Source: Methylophaga sp. (lineage in GTDB: Bacteria; Pseudomonadota; Gammaproteobacteria; Nitrosococcales; Methylophagaceae). From it: 64,000 nucleotides of DNA. Both the position numbers and the translations under genes were made by a program. Of the stretch, positions 57,871 to 64,000 are shown piece by piece (position 1 is the first letter of the stretch; each line of letters begins with the position of its first letter). The DNA is taken from assembly GCA_002706095.1 (NCBI GenBank), contig PAJP01000018.1, positions 62,001-126,000 of the forward strand, written 5' to 3'. A model generated the notes under the pieces. The model saw nothing but the letters and a program-made list of their open reading frames with translations, did not search any database and was not told where the DNA came from.

Positions 57871-59897
57871 GCGCATTATTAGAAGTCAAAGCATTAAAAA
57901 CATGGTTTGGAAATGATAAGGCGCCATACCGAGCTGTTGATGGGGTGGATTTTTGTATTGAGAAAGGTCAAACCTATGCGCTAGTGGGAGAGTCAGGCTG
58001 TGGCAAATCTATGACAGCATTGTCTCTTCTGAGGTTGAACCCTTATCCAGCCAGCCACATTGTGGCTGGAGAAGTCCGCTTGGGTGGACAAAACATTCTT
58101 TCTCTTTCTGAAGCAGAAATGGAAAAAATTCGTGGTCGTAGAATAGCCATGATTTTTCAAGAACCACAAAGTTCACTAAATCCTGTTCTCACTGTAGGAC
58201 AGCAGATTGCTGAAGTATTTAAATGGCACTTCAATCTTGATAAGGAAGCGATTCATCACAAAACGATAGACTTACTTGGATCGGTAGGTATTCCTGATCC
58301 TAATGAACGCATCAATGCTTACCCTCATCAGTTGTCTGGTGGCATGAAACAACGCGTGATGATTGCTATGGCGCTTGCCGGTGAACCTGAGTTATTGATT
58401 GCAGATGAACCAACAACCGCCTTAGATGTGACCATTCAGGCTCAAATACTTGATTTGCTGAAAGCTATTCAGCAGAAAACAGGTATGGCCATTCTACTGA
58501 TTACGCATGACTTAGGTGTTGTTGCTCAGATGGCCGATCATGTAGCCGTGATGTATGCCGGGCAAATTGTCGAATCAGCCAGCCGAACACAATTCTTTAA
58601 TAATACTCAACATCCGTACACTCAAAAGCTTTTTCAGGCTATTCCCTCAAAGCAGAAAAGGGAAGAAAAACTCACGGTGATACAAGGAAGCGTGCCGCCA
58701 TTAAATCGCCAGTTTCATGCTTGTCGTTTTGCTGAACGTTGTGAGCTGGCTTGGGATGACTGTCATGAGGTTGAACCACGTTGGATCATCAATCAGGCAC
58801 ATGGTGTTCGATGTCATTTATATGATAGTGATGTGCATGCTGAGCAAAAAGCCCATCAACAGTCTTTCCATAGCTCAAAGCTTTCACAGGTTGTACCAGC
58901 AGATAATGCGATACTGCAAGTCAACGACTTAAAAGTTCACTTTCCTATCAAAAAAGGATTGTTCCAACGGACTATTGGTGCAGTGAAGGCGGTTGATGGC
59001 TTAAGCTTCGAGCTTCGTTCTGCCGAAACGTTGGCATTAGTTGGCGAGTCTGGTTGTGGCAAAACCACAGTTGGCAAAGGAATATTGCAACTCGTACCTG
59101 TCACCTCTGGCAATGTTATTTTTCAGAAACAAACGCTTAATCGATTGTCATCTAAAGCCTTACGTTCAGCTCGCGCTTCTATGCAGATTATCTTTCAAGA
59201 TCCTTTTGCGTCAATGAACCCGCGAATGACCATTAACAATGTCATCAAAGAGGGGATGTTGACATCTTCAATTAAAGATCCTGCGTTGCAGGAAGCAAAA
59301 GTGGATGAATTACTGCTTCGAGTGGGATTGAGGACAGATATCAAACATCGTTATCCACATGAGTTTTCAGGTGGTCAGCGCCAACGAATATGTATAGCAA
59401 GAGCATTAGCGGCTGAACCAGAATTAATAATCTGTGATGAACCCACGAGTGCACTGGATGTATCTGTTCAGGCACAGATATTAAATTTACTAAGAGATAT
59501 TCAGCATGAGTTTGGATTATCATTTTTATTTATAACCCATAACATCAGTGTGGTAGATTATTTGGCTCATCGTGTGGCGGTAATGTATCTTGGCCGCATT
59601 GTTGAGCAGGGCACACGGGATGAAGTGTTAAATAATCCAAAGCACCCATACACTCAGGCATTACTTGCAGCGGTTCCCAGAATTCATGCAGATGAGAATG
59701 TGGTGGTCGCTCATCAACTTGATGGTGAACTGCCTTCGCCAGCGAATCCACCTAAAGGCTGTCACTTTCATCAGCGCTGTCCACATGCTATGCCAATCTG
59801 TTTGGAGCTCTATCCCGACTCAACACCGCTCAGCCCAACACATCATGTGAAATGTTTTTTATTTGAGGAAAATTATGGATCAGCAAACACAAACTGA
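57867..59897 (+). CDS. Fused double ATPase of a peptide-type ABC transporter (DppD-DppF type)
   Basis: A 676-residue protein with two complete ABC ATPase domains, as in GsiA or YejF. Domain 1 (about 5-255) has Walker A GESGCGKS (41-48), signature LSGGMKQR and Walker [10 protein letters not shown]; it is followed by an oligopeptide/dipeptide C-terminal region with a Cys cluster ([14 protein letters not shown]). Domain 2 (about 350-605) has its own [16 protein letters not shown] and LIICDEPTS, then a similar Cys-containing tail. Both are catalytically complete. It overlaps the permease gene by 4 bp and the DUF1244 gene by 23 bp. Confidence 0.93.
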   Translation: MSALLEVKALKTWFGNDKAPYRAVDGVDFCIEKGQTYALVGESGCGKSMTALSLLRLNPYPASHIVAGEVRLGGQNILSLSEAEMEKIRGRRIAMIFQEPQSSLNPVLTVGQQIAEVFKWHFNLDKEAIHHKTIDLLGSVGIPDPNERINAYPHQLSGGMKQRVMIAMALAGEPELLIADEPTTALDVTIQAQILDLLKAIQQKTGMAILLITHDLGVVAQMADHVAVMYAGQIVESASRTQFFNNTQHPYTQKLFQAIPSKQKREEKLTVIQGSVPPLNRQFHACRFAERCELAWDDCHEVEPRWIINQAHGVRCHLYDSDVHAEQKAHQQSFHSSKLSQVVPADNAILQVNDLKVHFPIKKGLFQRTIGAVKAVDGLSFELRSAETLALVGESGCGKTTVGKGILQLVPVTSGNVIFQKQTLNRLSSKALRSARASMQIIFQDPFASMNPRMTINNVIKEGMLTSSIKDPALQEAKVDELLLRVGLRTDIKHRYPHEFSGGQRQRICIARALAAEPELIICDEPTSALDVSVQAQILNLLRDIQHEFGLSFLFITHNISVVDYLAHRVAVMYLGRIVEQGTRDEVLNNPKHPYTQALLAAVPRIHADENVVVAHQLDGELPSPANPPKGCHFHQRCPHAMPICLELYPDSTPLSPTHHVKCFLFEENYGSANTN

Positions 59898-60132
59898 ACT
59901 TGAAGCCGCCGCGTTCAGACGTTTACTTGAACATCTGCGTGAAAATACCGATGTACAAAACATTGATTTAATGAATCTGGCAGGATTTTGCCGGAATTGT
60001 TTATCAAAGTGGTATCTGGCTGCAGCAGAAGAAAAGCACATTGATATGGATTACGATCAAGCGCGTGAGCATATTTATGGCATGCCATATAGTGAATGGA
60101 AGGACAGATATCAGACAGGCCCAAAAAAATAA
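59875..60132 (+). CDS. DUF1244 family protein
   Basis: An 85-residue protein that matches DUF1244: AAAFRRLLEHLRENTDVQNIDLMNLAGFCRNCLSKWY, then DYDQAREHIYGMPYSEWKDRYQ. Function is unknown. ATG 59875 has GAGGAAAATT upstream and lies inside the end of the ATPase gene, so it is probably the last gene of the gyrA-ABC run. Confidence 0.88.
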   Translation: MDQQTQTELEAAAFRRLLEHLRENTDVQNIDLMNLAGFCRNCLSKWYLAAAEEKHIDMDYDQAREHIYGMPYSEWKDRYQTGPKK

Positions 60133-60148
60133 TGGATGAAATGCGCGC

Positions 60149-60391
60149 TTATCTGGGCTTTGAATCAGATAATGTTCGCAGCTTTTCTGCCAGCGCTTTG
60201 GTATCTGTAGCATCTTCTTCTGTTGGTCGAAGTGTGGCAACAGTCGAAATGGTCTGACGAAGTTGTTGTAGATAATTTCGGCAGCAACTACAGACAAGCA
60301 GATGTAAAAATAGACCGAGTCGTTTTCTAATAGGCAGATCACCTTCAAGATAATTACTGGCTTCTTCTGCCACATCTTTACATTGAAACAT
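60149..60391 (-). CDS. Zinc-finger anti-sigma factor
   Basis: An 80-residue protein with the ZAS/zf-HC2 anti-sigma motif: C4, then H30-x3-C34-x2-C37 (FLHLLVCSCC). It has no transmembrane helix, so it should be a soluble cytoplasmic anti-sigma factor that holds the ECF sigma factor and releases it on thiol oxidation or metal loss. It starts 3 bp after the sigma gene stop, a standard sigma/anti-sigma operon. The many thiols suggest a redox or metal signal (inference). Confidence 0.85.
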   Translation of the reverse strand: MFQCKDVAEEASNYLEGDLPIRKRLGLFLHLLVCSCCRNYLQQLRQTISTVATLRPTEEDATDTKALAEKLRTLSDSKPR

Positions 60392-60394
60392 CTG

Positions 60395-61006
60395 TTATCT
60401 TCCTCGGTATTCTTCGATTTTGTGGTGTATGGTCGTGCGGGCCCGATGCAAGAGCACTCTAGCATTAGACGAACTGATATCCAGAATGTTACAGATCTCT
60501 GACATTGATAAGCCCTCCATATCATACATAGTTAACAAAGCACGCTGGTTTGCGGGTAATTGACGAAAGCTTGTTTCAATCAGTTCTTTTAGTTGTTCGT
60601 TTTCAAGAAGGGCATCAGGTGTCTCCTGTTCCCAGGGTAAAACATCATCTAAGCGATGGCCTCGTTGATCAAATTTATCTCGAGGGACTGATTCCCAGCC
60701 TTCATCCAGAGAAACTTGTCGTTGCTCTCGCTTGAACCGAGTCTTGGCAGCATTACTGGTGATTTGCAAAAGCCAAGTTTTTAAGCTGGAACGTGCCTCG
60801 AAGTTTGGTAATGCTTTGATGGCTGACAGCCAGGCATCTTGAACAATCTCATCAGCGAACGCTTCACCCACAATAGCTCTGGCAATCGTGAGCATTAAGC
60901 CATGGTATTCAGATACAACATAGTCAAACGCTTTAGCTTCACCCTCTATCAACTGCTGAATTAAGAGGCGCTCTTGTGTTGGACTATGCTTCACATTTTT
61001 TTTCAT
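60395..61006 (-). CDS. ECF-family RNA polymerase sigma factor
   Basis: A 203-residue sigma-70 family ECF factor. Region 2 (about 30-100, YHGLMLTIARAIVGEAFADEIVQDAWLSAIKALPNFEARSSLKTWLLQITSNAAKTRFKRE) and region 4 (about 145-195, FRQLPANQRALLTMYDMEGLSMSEICNILDISSSNARVLLHRARTTIHHKI) are intact, with a ~40-residue linker. I use ATG 61006; an upstream extension has no ribosome binding site. It is divergent from the Cys-repeat peptide operon, whose upstream region carries an ECF-type promoter only 7-34 bp from this start codon, so the peptide operon is its likely target. Confidence 0.93.
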   Translation of the reverse strand: MKKNVKHSPTQERLLIQQLIEGEAKAFDYVVSEYHGLMLTIARAIVGEAFADEIVQDAWLSAIKALPNFEARSSLKTWLLQITSNAAKTRFKREQRQVSLDEGWESVPRDKFDQRGHRLDDVLPWEQETPDALLENEQLKELIETSFRQLPANQRALLTMYDMEGLSMSEICNILDISSSNARVLLHRARTTIHHKIEEYRGR

Positions 61007-61012
61007 TATGTT

Positions 61013-61040
61013 TGTAACAATCCTTCGTGAGGCTCGTCTA
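61013..61040 (+). promoter_or_regulatory. ECF-type promoter of the peptide-DoxX-msrPQ operon
   Basis: TGTAAC (61013-61018), 16 bases, CGTCTA (61035-61040). AAC-containing -35 and CGTC-containing -10 elements are the typical promoter form of ECF sigma factors. Transcription would begin near 61047 and give a ~57-base leader before ATG 61104. No equally good site is seen facing the sigma gene. Confidence 0.65.
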
Positions 61041-61103
61041 CTATGCAAGACGGACAACAATGCCCGTTTATTTTTTTAATAACAATAGAAGGAAGTAATC
61101 ATC

Positions 61104-61427
61104 ATGGCAACCTTAAATAAATCATCAGTCGCTATAGCCACATTAGCAGCAGGTATGGCTTTGTCACCATCTTTAGCCAGTGCCGACAGCAACCCATTCT
61201 CTTCAACAGAACTTTCGAGTGGTTATATGCAACTTGCTGAACATCATGCAGACGAAGCGAAATGTGGTGAAGCAAAGTGTGGTGGCGATAAAAAAGCTGA
61301 AGAAGTCAAATGTGGCGCGGATAAAAAAGCAAAAGAAGCTAAATGCGGTGGCGATAAAAAAGCTGAAGAAGCCAAATGCGGTGCAGATAAAAAAGCACAT
61401 GAAGCCAGCTGTGGTGGTAATCACTAA
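61104..61427 (+). CDS. HvfA-like secreted Cys-repeat peptide (putative RiPP metallophore precursor)
   Basis: A 107-residue precursor. It has a clear Sec signal peptide (cleavage near ASA-DS, residue 27), a ~20-residue spacer, and a C-terminal repeat region with six cysteines. The repeats are EAKCG, four 11-residue units of the form E-(A/V)-K-C-G-(G/A)-D-K-K-A-x, and EASCGGNH. The EAKCGEAKCGG pattern resembles HvfA-type peptides, in which MNIO (DUF692) enzymes turn Cys into copper-binding oxazolone/thioamide groups. Downstream is a DoxX protein of the HvfX type, as in such clusters, but no DUF692 or DUF2063 gene is present. AAGGAAG precedes the ATG. Function is inferred: periplasmic copper binding or thiol buffering. 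Confidence 0.8.
   Translation: MATLNKSSVAIATLAAGMALSPSLASADSNPFSSTELSSGYMQLAEHHADEAKCGEAKCGGDKKAEEVKCGADKKAKEAKCGGDKKAEEAKCGADKKAHEASCGGNH
61269..61400 (+). repeat. Four 33-bp in-frame tandem repeats encoding the Cys units
   Basis: Units lie at 61269-61301, 61302-61334, 61335-61367 and 61368-61400, with partial units on both sides (61254-61268, 61401-61415). Units 1 and 3 are nearly identical (GGTGGCGATAAAAAAGCTGAA), and units 2 and 4 resemble each other, so a 66-bp pair was probably duplicated. Each unit carries a run of six A residues. Confidence 0.9.
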
Positions 61428-61446
61428 AAATACACTGGCAGTTTCT

Positions 61447-61473
61447 AAATAAGGGCTCTTTGAGCCCTTATTT
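61447..61473 (+). terminator. Strong hairpin between the peptide gene and the DoxX gene (partial terminator)
   Basis: AAATAAGGGCTC and GAGCCCTTATTT are perfect 12-bp complements around a TTT loop. The stem begins 19 bp after the peptide stop codon and ends 7 bases before the Shine-Dalgarno sequence of the next gene. The T-rich tail is short, so it may reduce read-through and protect the peptide mRNA from 3' decay. Confidence 0.75.
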
Positions 61474-61489
61474 ATTAAGGAGAACAGGT

Positions 61490-62122
61490 ATGTCTATCTG
61501 TCATATTTATCATGGTGTCTCAAGCAGCTTAAATAAAACACGTGCCGTCGATTTTATGGCACCACTATTATTACGTGTGTATCTCGCGCCTGTTTTTTGG
61601 GTGGCTGCCAACAACAAATGGAATCCGTTTGATGCTGATAGCTCTCTGAATAGCACAATCGCTTGGTTTGCGAATCCTGATTGGGGATTGGGGTTACCTT
61701 TTCCTGAATTGATGGCTTATCTGGCCTGGGGAGCGGAATACTTTGGTGCAATTTTTCTCATTCTGGGCTTGGGCATTCGCTTAGTCACACTACCGTTAAT
61801 GTTTACTATGATTGTCGCTGCTGTCACTGTCCATTGGCAAAACGGTTGGCAGGCAATACATGACACGATGAGTCCTTTTGCATCAAATGATGTCAATGAA
61901 GCTATAGAGCGTCTTCACAAGGCGAAAGAGATTTTGCAGGAATATGGGCATTACGACTGGTTAACACAACATGGTAATTTCGTTGTGCTTAATAATGGTA
62001 TTGAATTTGCCGCCACCTATTTCCTGATGTTGCTAGTGTTGTTTTTTATCGGGGCTGGTAAGTACTTCAGTGTTGATTACTGGATAAGCCAATACTGTCA
62101 GCCGAGCGAGGAGGGTAAGTAA
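61490..62122 (+). CDS. DoxX-family membrane protein (HvfX-like)
   Basis: A 210-residue inner-membrane protein with four to five transmembrane segments and the DoxX pattern (LLLRVYLAPVFWVAANNKWNPF, LAWGAEYFGAIFLILGLGIRLVTLPLMFTMIVAA). A ~50-residue insert holds several His and Trp residues before the last helix (FAATYFLMLLVLFFIGAGKYFS). DoxX proteins accompany MNIO-RiPP copper-peptide clusters and have been named HvfX there. ATG 61490 follows AAGGAG; a TTG frame start at 61460 would lie in the hairpin loop. msrP starts immediately after its stop codon. Confidence 0.85.
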   Translation: MSICHIYHGVSSSLNKTRAVDFMAPLLLRVYLAPVFWVAANNKWNPFDADSSLNSTIAWFANPDWGLGLPFPELMAYLAWGAEYFGAIFLILGLGIRLVTLPLMFTMIVAAVTVHWQNGWQAIHDTMSPFASNDVNEAIERLHKAKEILQEYGHYDWLTQHGNFVVLNNGIEFAATYFLMLLVLFFIGAGKYFSVDYWISQYCQPSEEGK

Positions 62123-63085
62123 ATGTTTTTTAGAAAACAAAAATCCTGGGAAATAGCTGAATCAGAAGTCACTGACTTTGATATTTATCAAAACCGTCGA
62201 CAGTTTCTCAATACCAGCATATCGATTGGTCTAGCCAGTGCATTTCCATCAATGGCGTTAGCTGCGACCGAAGATAATCCGACTCAACTTTTCAAAGGCT
62301 TGAGTAATAGTCCTTTTTCTACAGAAGAAGAAAAAACGGATTTTGAGTCAATTACCACATATAACAATTTCTATGAGTTTGGCACATCAAAAACGGATCC
62401 TGCACTGAATGCGACCGCTTTTCCAGATAAGTCTGAACCATGGAAAGTGGTTATAGATGGTGAGTGTGAAAAGCCCGGTACATACGATTACGATGAATTG
62501 ATAAAACCCTTTACTTTAGAAGAACGAATATATCGAATGCGCTGTGTGGAGGGGTGGTCTATGGTGATTCCATGGATTGGTTTTCCTCTGGCTGATTTGC
62601 TAAAAAAAGCGCAGCCAAATGCGAATGCAAAATTTGTTGAATTCACGACATTATATGACCCAGAACAAATGCCGGGGCAGCGACGTGCTGTGCTTGACTG
62701 GCCTTATGTAGAAGGCTTACGCATTGATGAAGCGATGAATCCTCTTACACTTTTGTCAGTGGGGCTCTATGGCAAAGAGTTATTAGGACAAAATGGGGCA
62801 CCAATTCGATTAGTTGTGCCTTGGAAATACGGTTTTAAAAGCATTAAATCGATTGTGCGTATACGGTTTGTAGAAAAAATGCCTCAGACGGCATGGATGA
62901 AAGCTAATGCTAGAGAGTATGGCTTTTATTCAAATGTGAATCCAAATGTTGACCACCCACGTTGGAGTCAGGCAAAAGAACGCCGTATCGGTGAGTTCTT
63001 GAAGCGTAAAACACTGATGTTTAATGGTTACGGCGAGCAAGTGGCAGATCTCTATGCTGGCATGGATCTTAAACGTTATTTCTGA
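62123..63085 (+). CDS. msrP: Periplasmic methionine sulfoxide reductase catalytic subunit MsrP
   Basis: A 320-residue molybdoenzyme that repairs oxidised methionines in periplasmic proteins. A twin-arginine signal ([10 protein letters not shown]25-R26, cleavage near ALA-AT) directs folded export. The molybdopterin ligand is C141 ([14 protein letters not shown]), and the downstream [33 protein letters not shown] segments match MsrP. It starts directly at the end of the DoxX gene with no spacer and pairs with msrQ, 7 bp downstream. Confidence 0.96.
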   Translation: MFFRKQKSWEIAESEVTDFDIYQNRRQFLNTSISIGLASAFPSMALAATEDNPTQLFKGLSNSPFSTEEEKTDFESITTYNNFYEFGTSKTDPALNATAFPDKSEPWKVVIDGECEKPGTYDYDELIKPFTLEERIYRMRCVEGWSMVIPWIGFPLADLLKKAQPNANAKFVEFTTLYDPEQMPGQRRAVLDWPYVEGLRIDEAMNPLTLLSVGLYGKELLGQNGAPIRLVVPWKYGFKSIKSIVRIRFVEKMPQTAWMKANAREYGFYSNVNPNVDHPRWSQAKERRIGEFLKRKTLMFNGYGEQVADLYAGMDLKRYF

Positions 63086-63092
63086 AAACTAA

Positions 63093-63701
63093 ATGTCAGC
63101 AAAAAACAAAGCAAGCATGGTCAAGGCAGGAGTGTTTTTTATCTGTCTTGTGCCACTCATTTATCTAATCTGGGGGCTCTTTACTGACAACCTCGGTGCT
63201 AATCCAGTTGAGACATTAACCAGAAGCTCTGGCTTATGGGCATTACGTTTTTTATTAATCACTTTGCTGGTTTCACCTATGCGTTGGTACACAGGTCTGA
63301 CGGTAGTCGTCAAATATCGACGCATGTTAGGTCTCTATGCCTTTTTCTATGCCTTTGTCCATATGCTGTTATATCTTGGTCTCGATCAACTTTTTAATAT
63401 TCATGACATTTGGAAAGATATCATCAAACGTCCATTCATCACTGTGGGCTTCATCAGTTTTATTTTGCTGTTACCCTTGGTAGTAACCTCAACTAATAAA
63501 ATGATAAAAAGGTTGGGTGGTAAACGCTGGAAAAGGTTACACCGTCTGACATATTTAGTTGCTTCTTTGTCGTGTCTTCATTTTCTTATGCTGGTAAAGG
63601 CCGATATTCGTGAACCAGTCATTTACATACTGTTGCTTTTAGCCTTGTTTTTTGTCAGGTTTTTACATTCATTTAATAAAAAAAAGCTGGTCACTCGCTG
63701 A
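63093..63701 (+). CDS. msrQ: Heme-binding membrane subunit MsrQ
   Basis: A 202-residue inner-membrane cytochrome b-type protein with about six helices. It passes electrons from the quinone pool or flavin reductase to MsrP. Conserved features are RRMLGLYAFFYAFVHMLLYLGLD and KRLHRLTYLVASLSCLHFLMLVK, with histidines suited to heme ligation. It is the last gene of the operon; the 188 bp that follow contain an AT-rich hairpin (near 63681-63709) but no strong terminator. Confidence 0.94.
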   Translation: MSAKNKASMVKAGVFFICLVPLIYLIWGLFTDNLGANPVETLTRSSGLWALRFLLITLLVSPMRWYTGLTVVVKYRRMLGLYAFFYAFVHMLLYLGLDQLFNIHDIWKDIIKRPFITVGFISFILLLPLVVTSTNKMIKRLGGKRWKRLHRLTYLVASLSCLHFLMLVKADIREPVIYILLLLALFFVRFLHSFNKKKLVTR

Positions 63702-63811
63702 TTTTTTTCGCAAACTGATATACAACACCTCAACGTTGTGGTGTGAACTAACCATAAGTCAGTAAACAAGTTTCTGTTTAAATTCTGTGTCAAGTGGCAT
63801 TGTATATAGTG

Positions 63812-63832
63812 GTTTGAGTCATGAATTCAAAC
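63812..63832. promoter_or_regulatory. Inverted repeat upstream of aceE
   Basis: GTTTGA (63812-63817) and TCAAAC (63827-63832) flank a 9-base spacer, 58-78 bp before the aceE start. A TACAAT at 63842-63847 could be a -10 element just downstream. It does not match the E. coli PdhR site. It is a candidate operator only. Confidence 0.25.
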
Positions 63833-63889
63833 AAAAACTGTTACAATGTTCCGCTGTTATTCATCGCGTTATGATTTGAGAAGGTATTT

Positions 63890-64000
63890 ATGACTGATTT
63901 TGTCGATCACGATCCACAGGAAACTCAAGAATGGCTTGATGCCCTTGAGTCTGTTATTGAGGCCGGTGGTGAGGAAAAAGCGCACTTTATCATTGAGAAG
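63890..64000 (+). CDS. aceE: Pyruvate dehydrogenase E1 component, 3' end cut by window edge
   Basis: Only the first 37 codons are present. The sequence DFVDHDPQETQEWLDALESVIEAGGEEKAHFIIEK is the characteristic N-terminus of the homodimeric AceE (DxDPxETxEWLxALxSVxxxEGxxRAxFLxE). GAGAAGG precedes ATG 63890. The gene opens the pyruvate dehydrogenase complex, which converts pyruvate to acetyl-CoA. Confidence 0.9.
   Translation, partial: MTDFVDHDPQETQEWLDALESVIEAGGEEKAHFIIEK

Noticed and set aside
61203..61424. 73-codon minus-strand frame across the Cys-repeat gene
   Set aside because: Its Phe-rich composition is just the antisense of the Lys-rich repeats.

Overview
The window is a 64 kb piece of an ordinary, gene-dense gammaproteobacterial chromosome. 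The moderate-to-low G+C content, a periplasmic pseudoazurin, a type III glutamine synthetase, flagellar MotY and many c-di-GMP enzymes suggest a free-living aquatic bacterium, perhaps of the Methylophaga/Piscirickettsiaceae type. That placement is an inference from gene content, not a tested result. I saw no rRNA, tRNA, CRISPR array, insertion sequence or prophage. A partial GNAT gene enters at the left edge and aceE leaves at the right edge.

Layout. 1-8 kb: GNAT, a nitrilase-family amidase and apbC, then a compact run dcd - WD40 lipoprotein - NIF3-like - pepN - HIT - DUF2835. 8-13 kb (minus strand): a three-gene unit of a truncated phosphate-binding-like periplasmic protein, an outer-membrane porin and a membrane GGDEF/EAL protein, plus an RDD protein. 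13-27 kb: purL; a chemoreceptor with a near-perfect sigma-28 promoter; a 7TM-DISM GGDEF protein; pseudoazurin; a broken MscS channel gene; a class A beta-lactamase; a second GGDEF/EAL protein. 27-39 kb: small metabolic and transport genes, including a LysR/SDR divergent pair, an SMR efflux protein, type III glutamine synthetase, a FlxA-like protein, a LysE exporter, a PerM-like protein, murI and a SPOR/Sel1 protein. 39.7-45.4 kb: a thiamine operon (thiC-thiO-thiS-thiG-thiDE) behind a TPP riboswitch whose expression platform appears to hide the thiC Shine-Dalgarno sequence. 45-50 kb: an unknown acidic membrane protein, a Na+/H+ antiporter, motY, apt and a transport-auxiliary lipoprotein. 50.7-60 kb: gyrA-serC-pheA-ispH followed by an incomplete peptide-type ABC transporter and a DUF1244 protein.

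The most interesting part is 60.1-63.7 kb. An ECF sigma factor and its zinc-finger anti-sigma factor are divergent from a four-gene operon: a secreted Cys-repeat peptide resembling HvfA-type metallophore precursors, a DoxX-family membrane protein of the HvfX type, and the periplasmic methionine sulfoxide reductase pair MsrP/MsrQ. A TGTAAC-N16-CGTCTA promoter, typical of ECF sigma factors, lies in the shared intergenic region and points at the peptide operon. A strong hairpin follows the peptide gene. The DUF692 (MNIO) maturase and DUF2063 partner that usually accompany such peptides are not in the window. I read this as an envelope copper/oxidant stress regulon, with its peptide either modified in trans or left unmodified.
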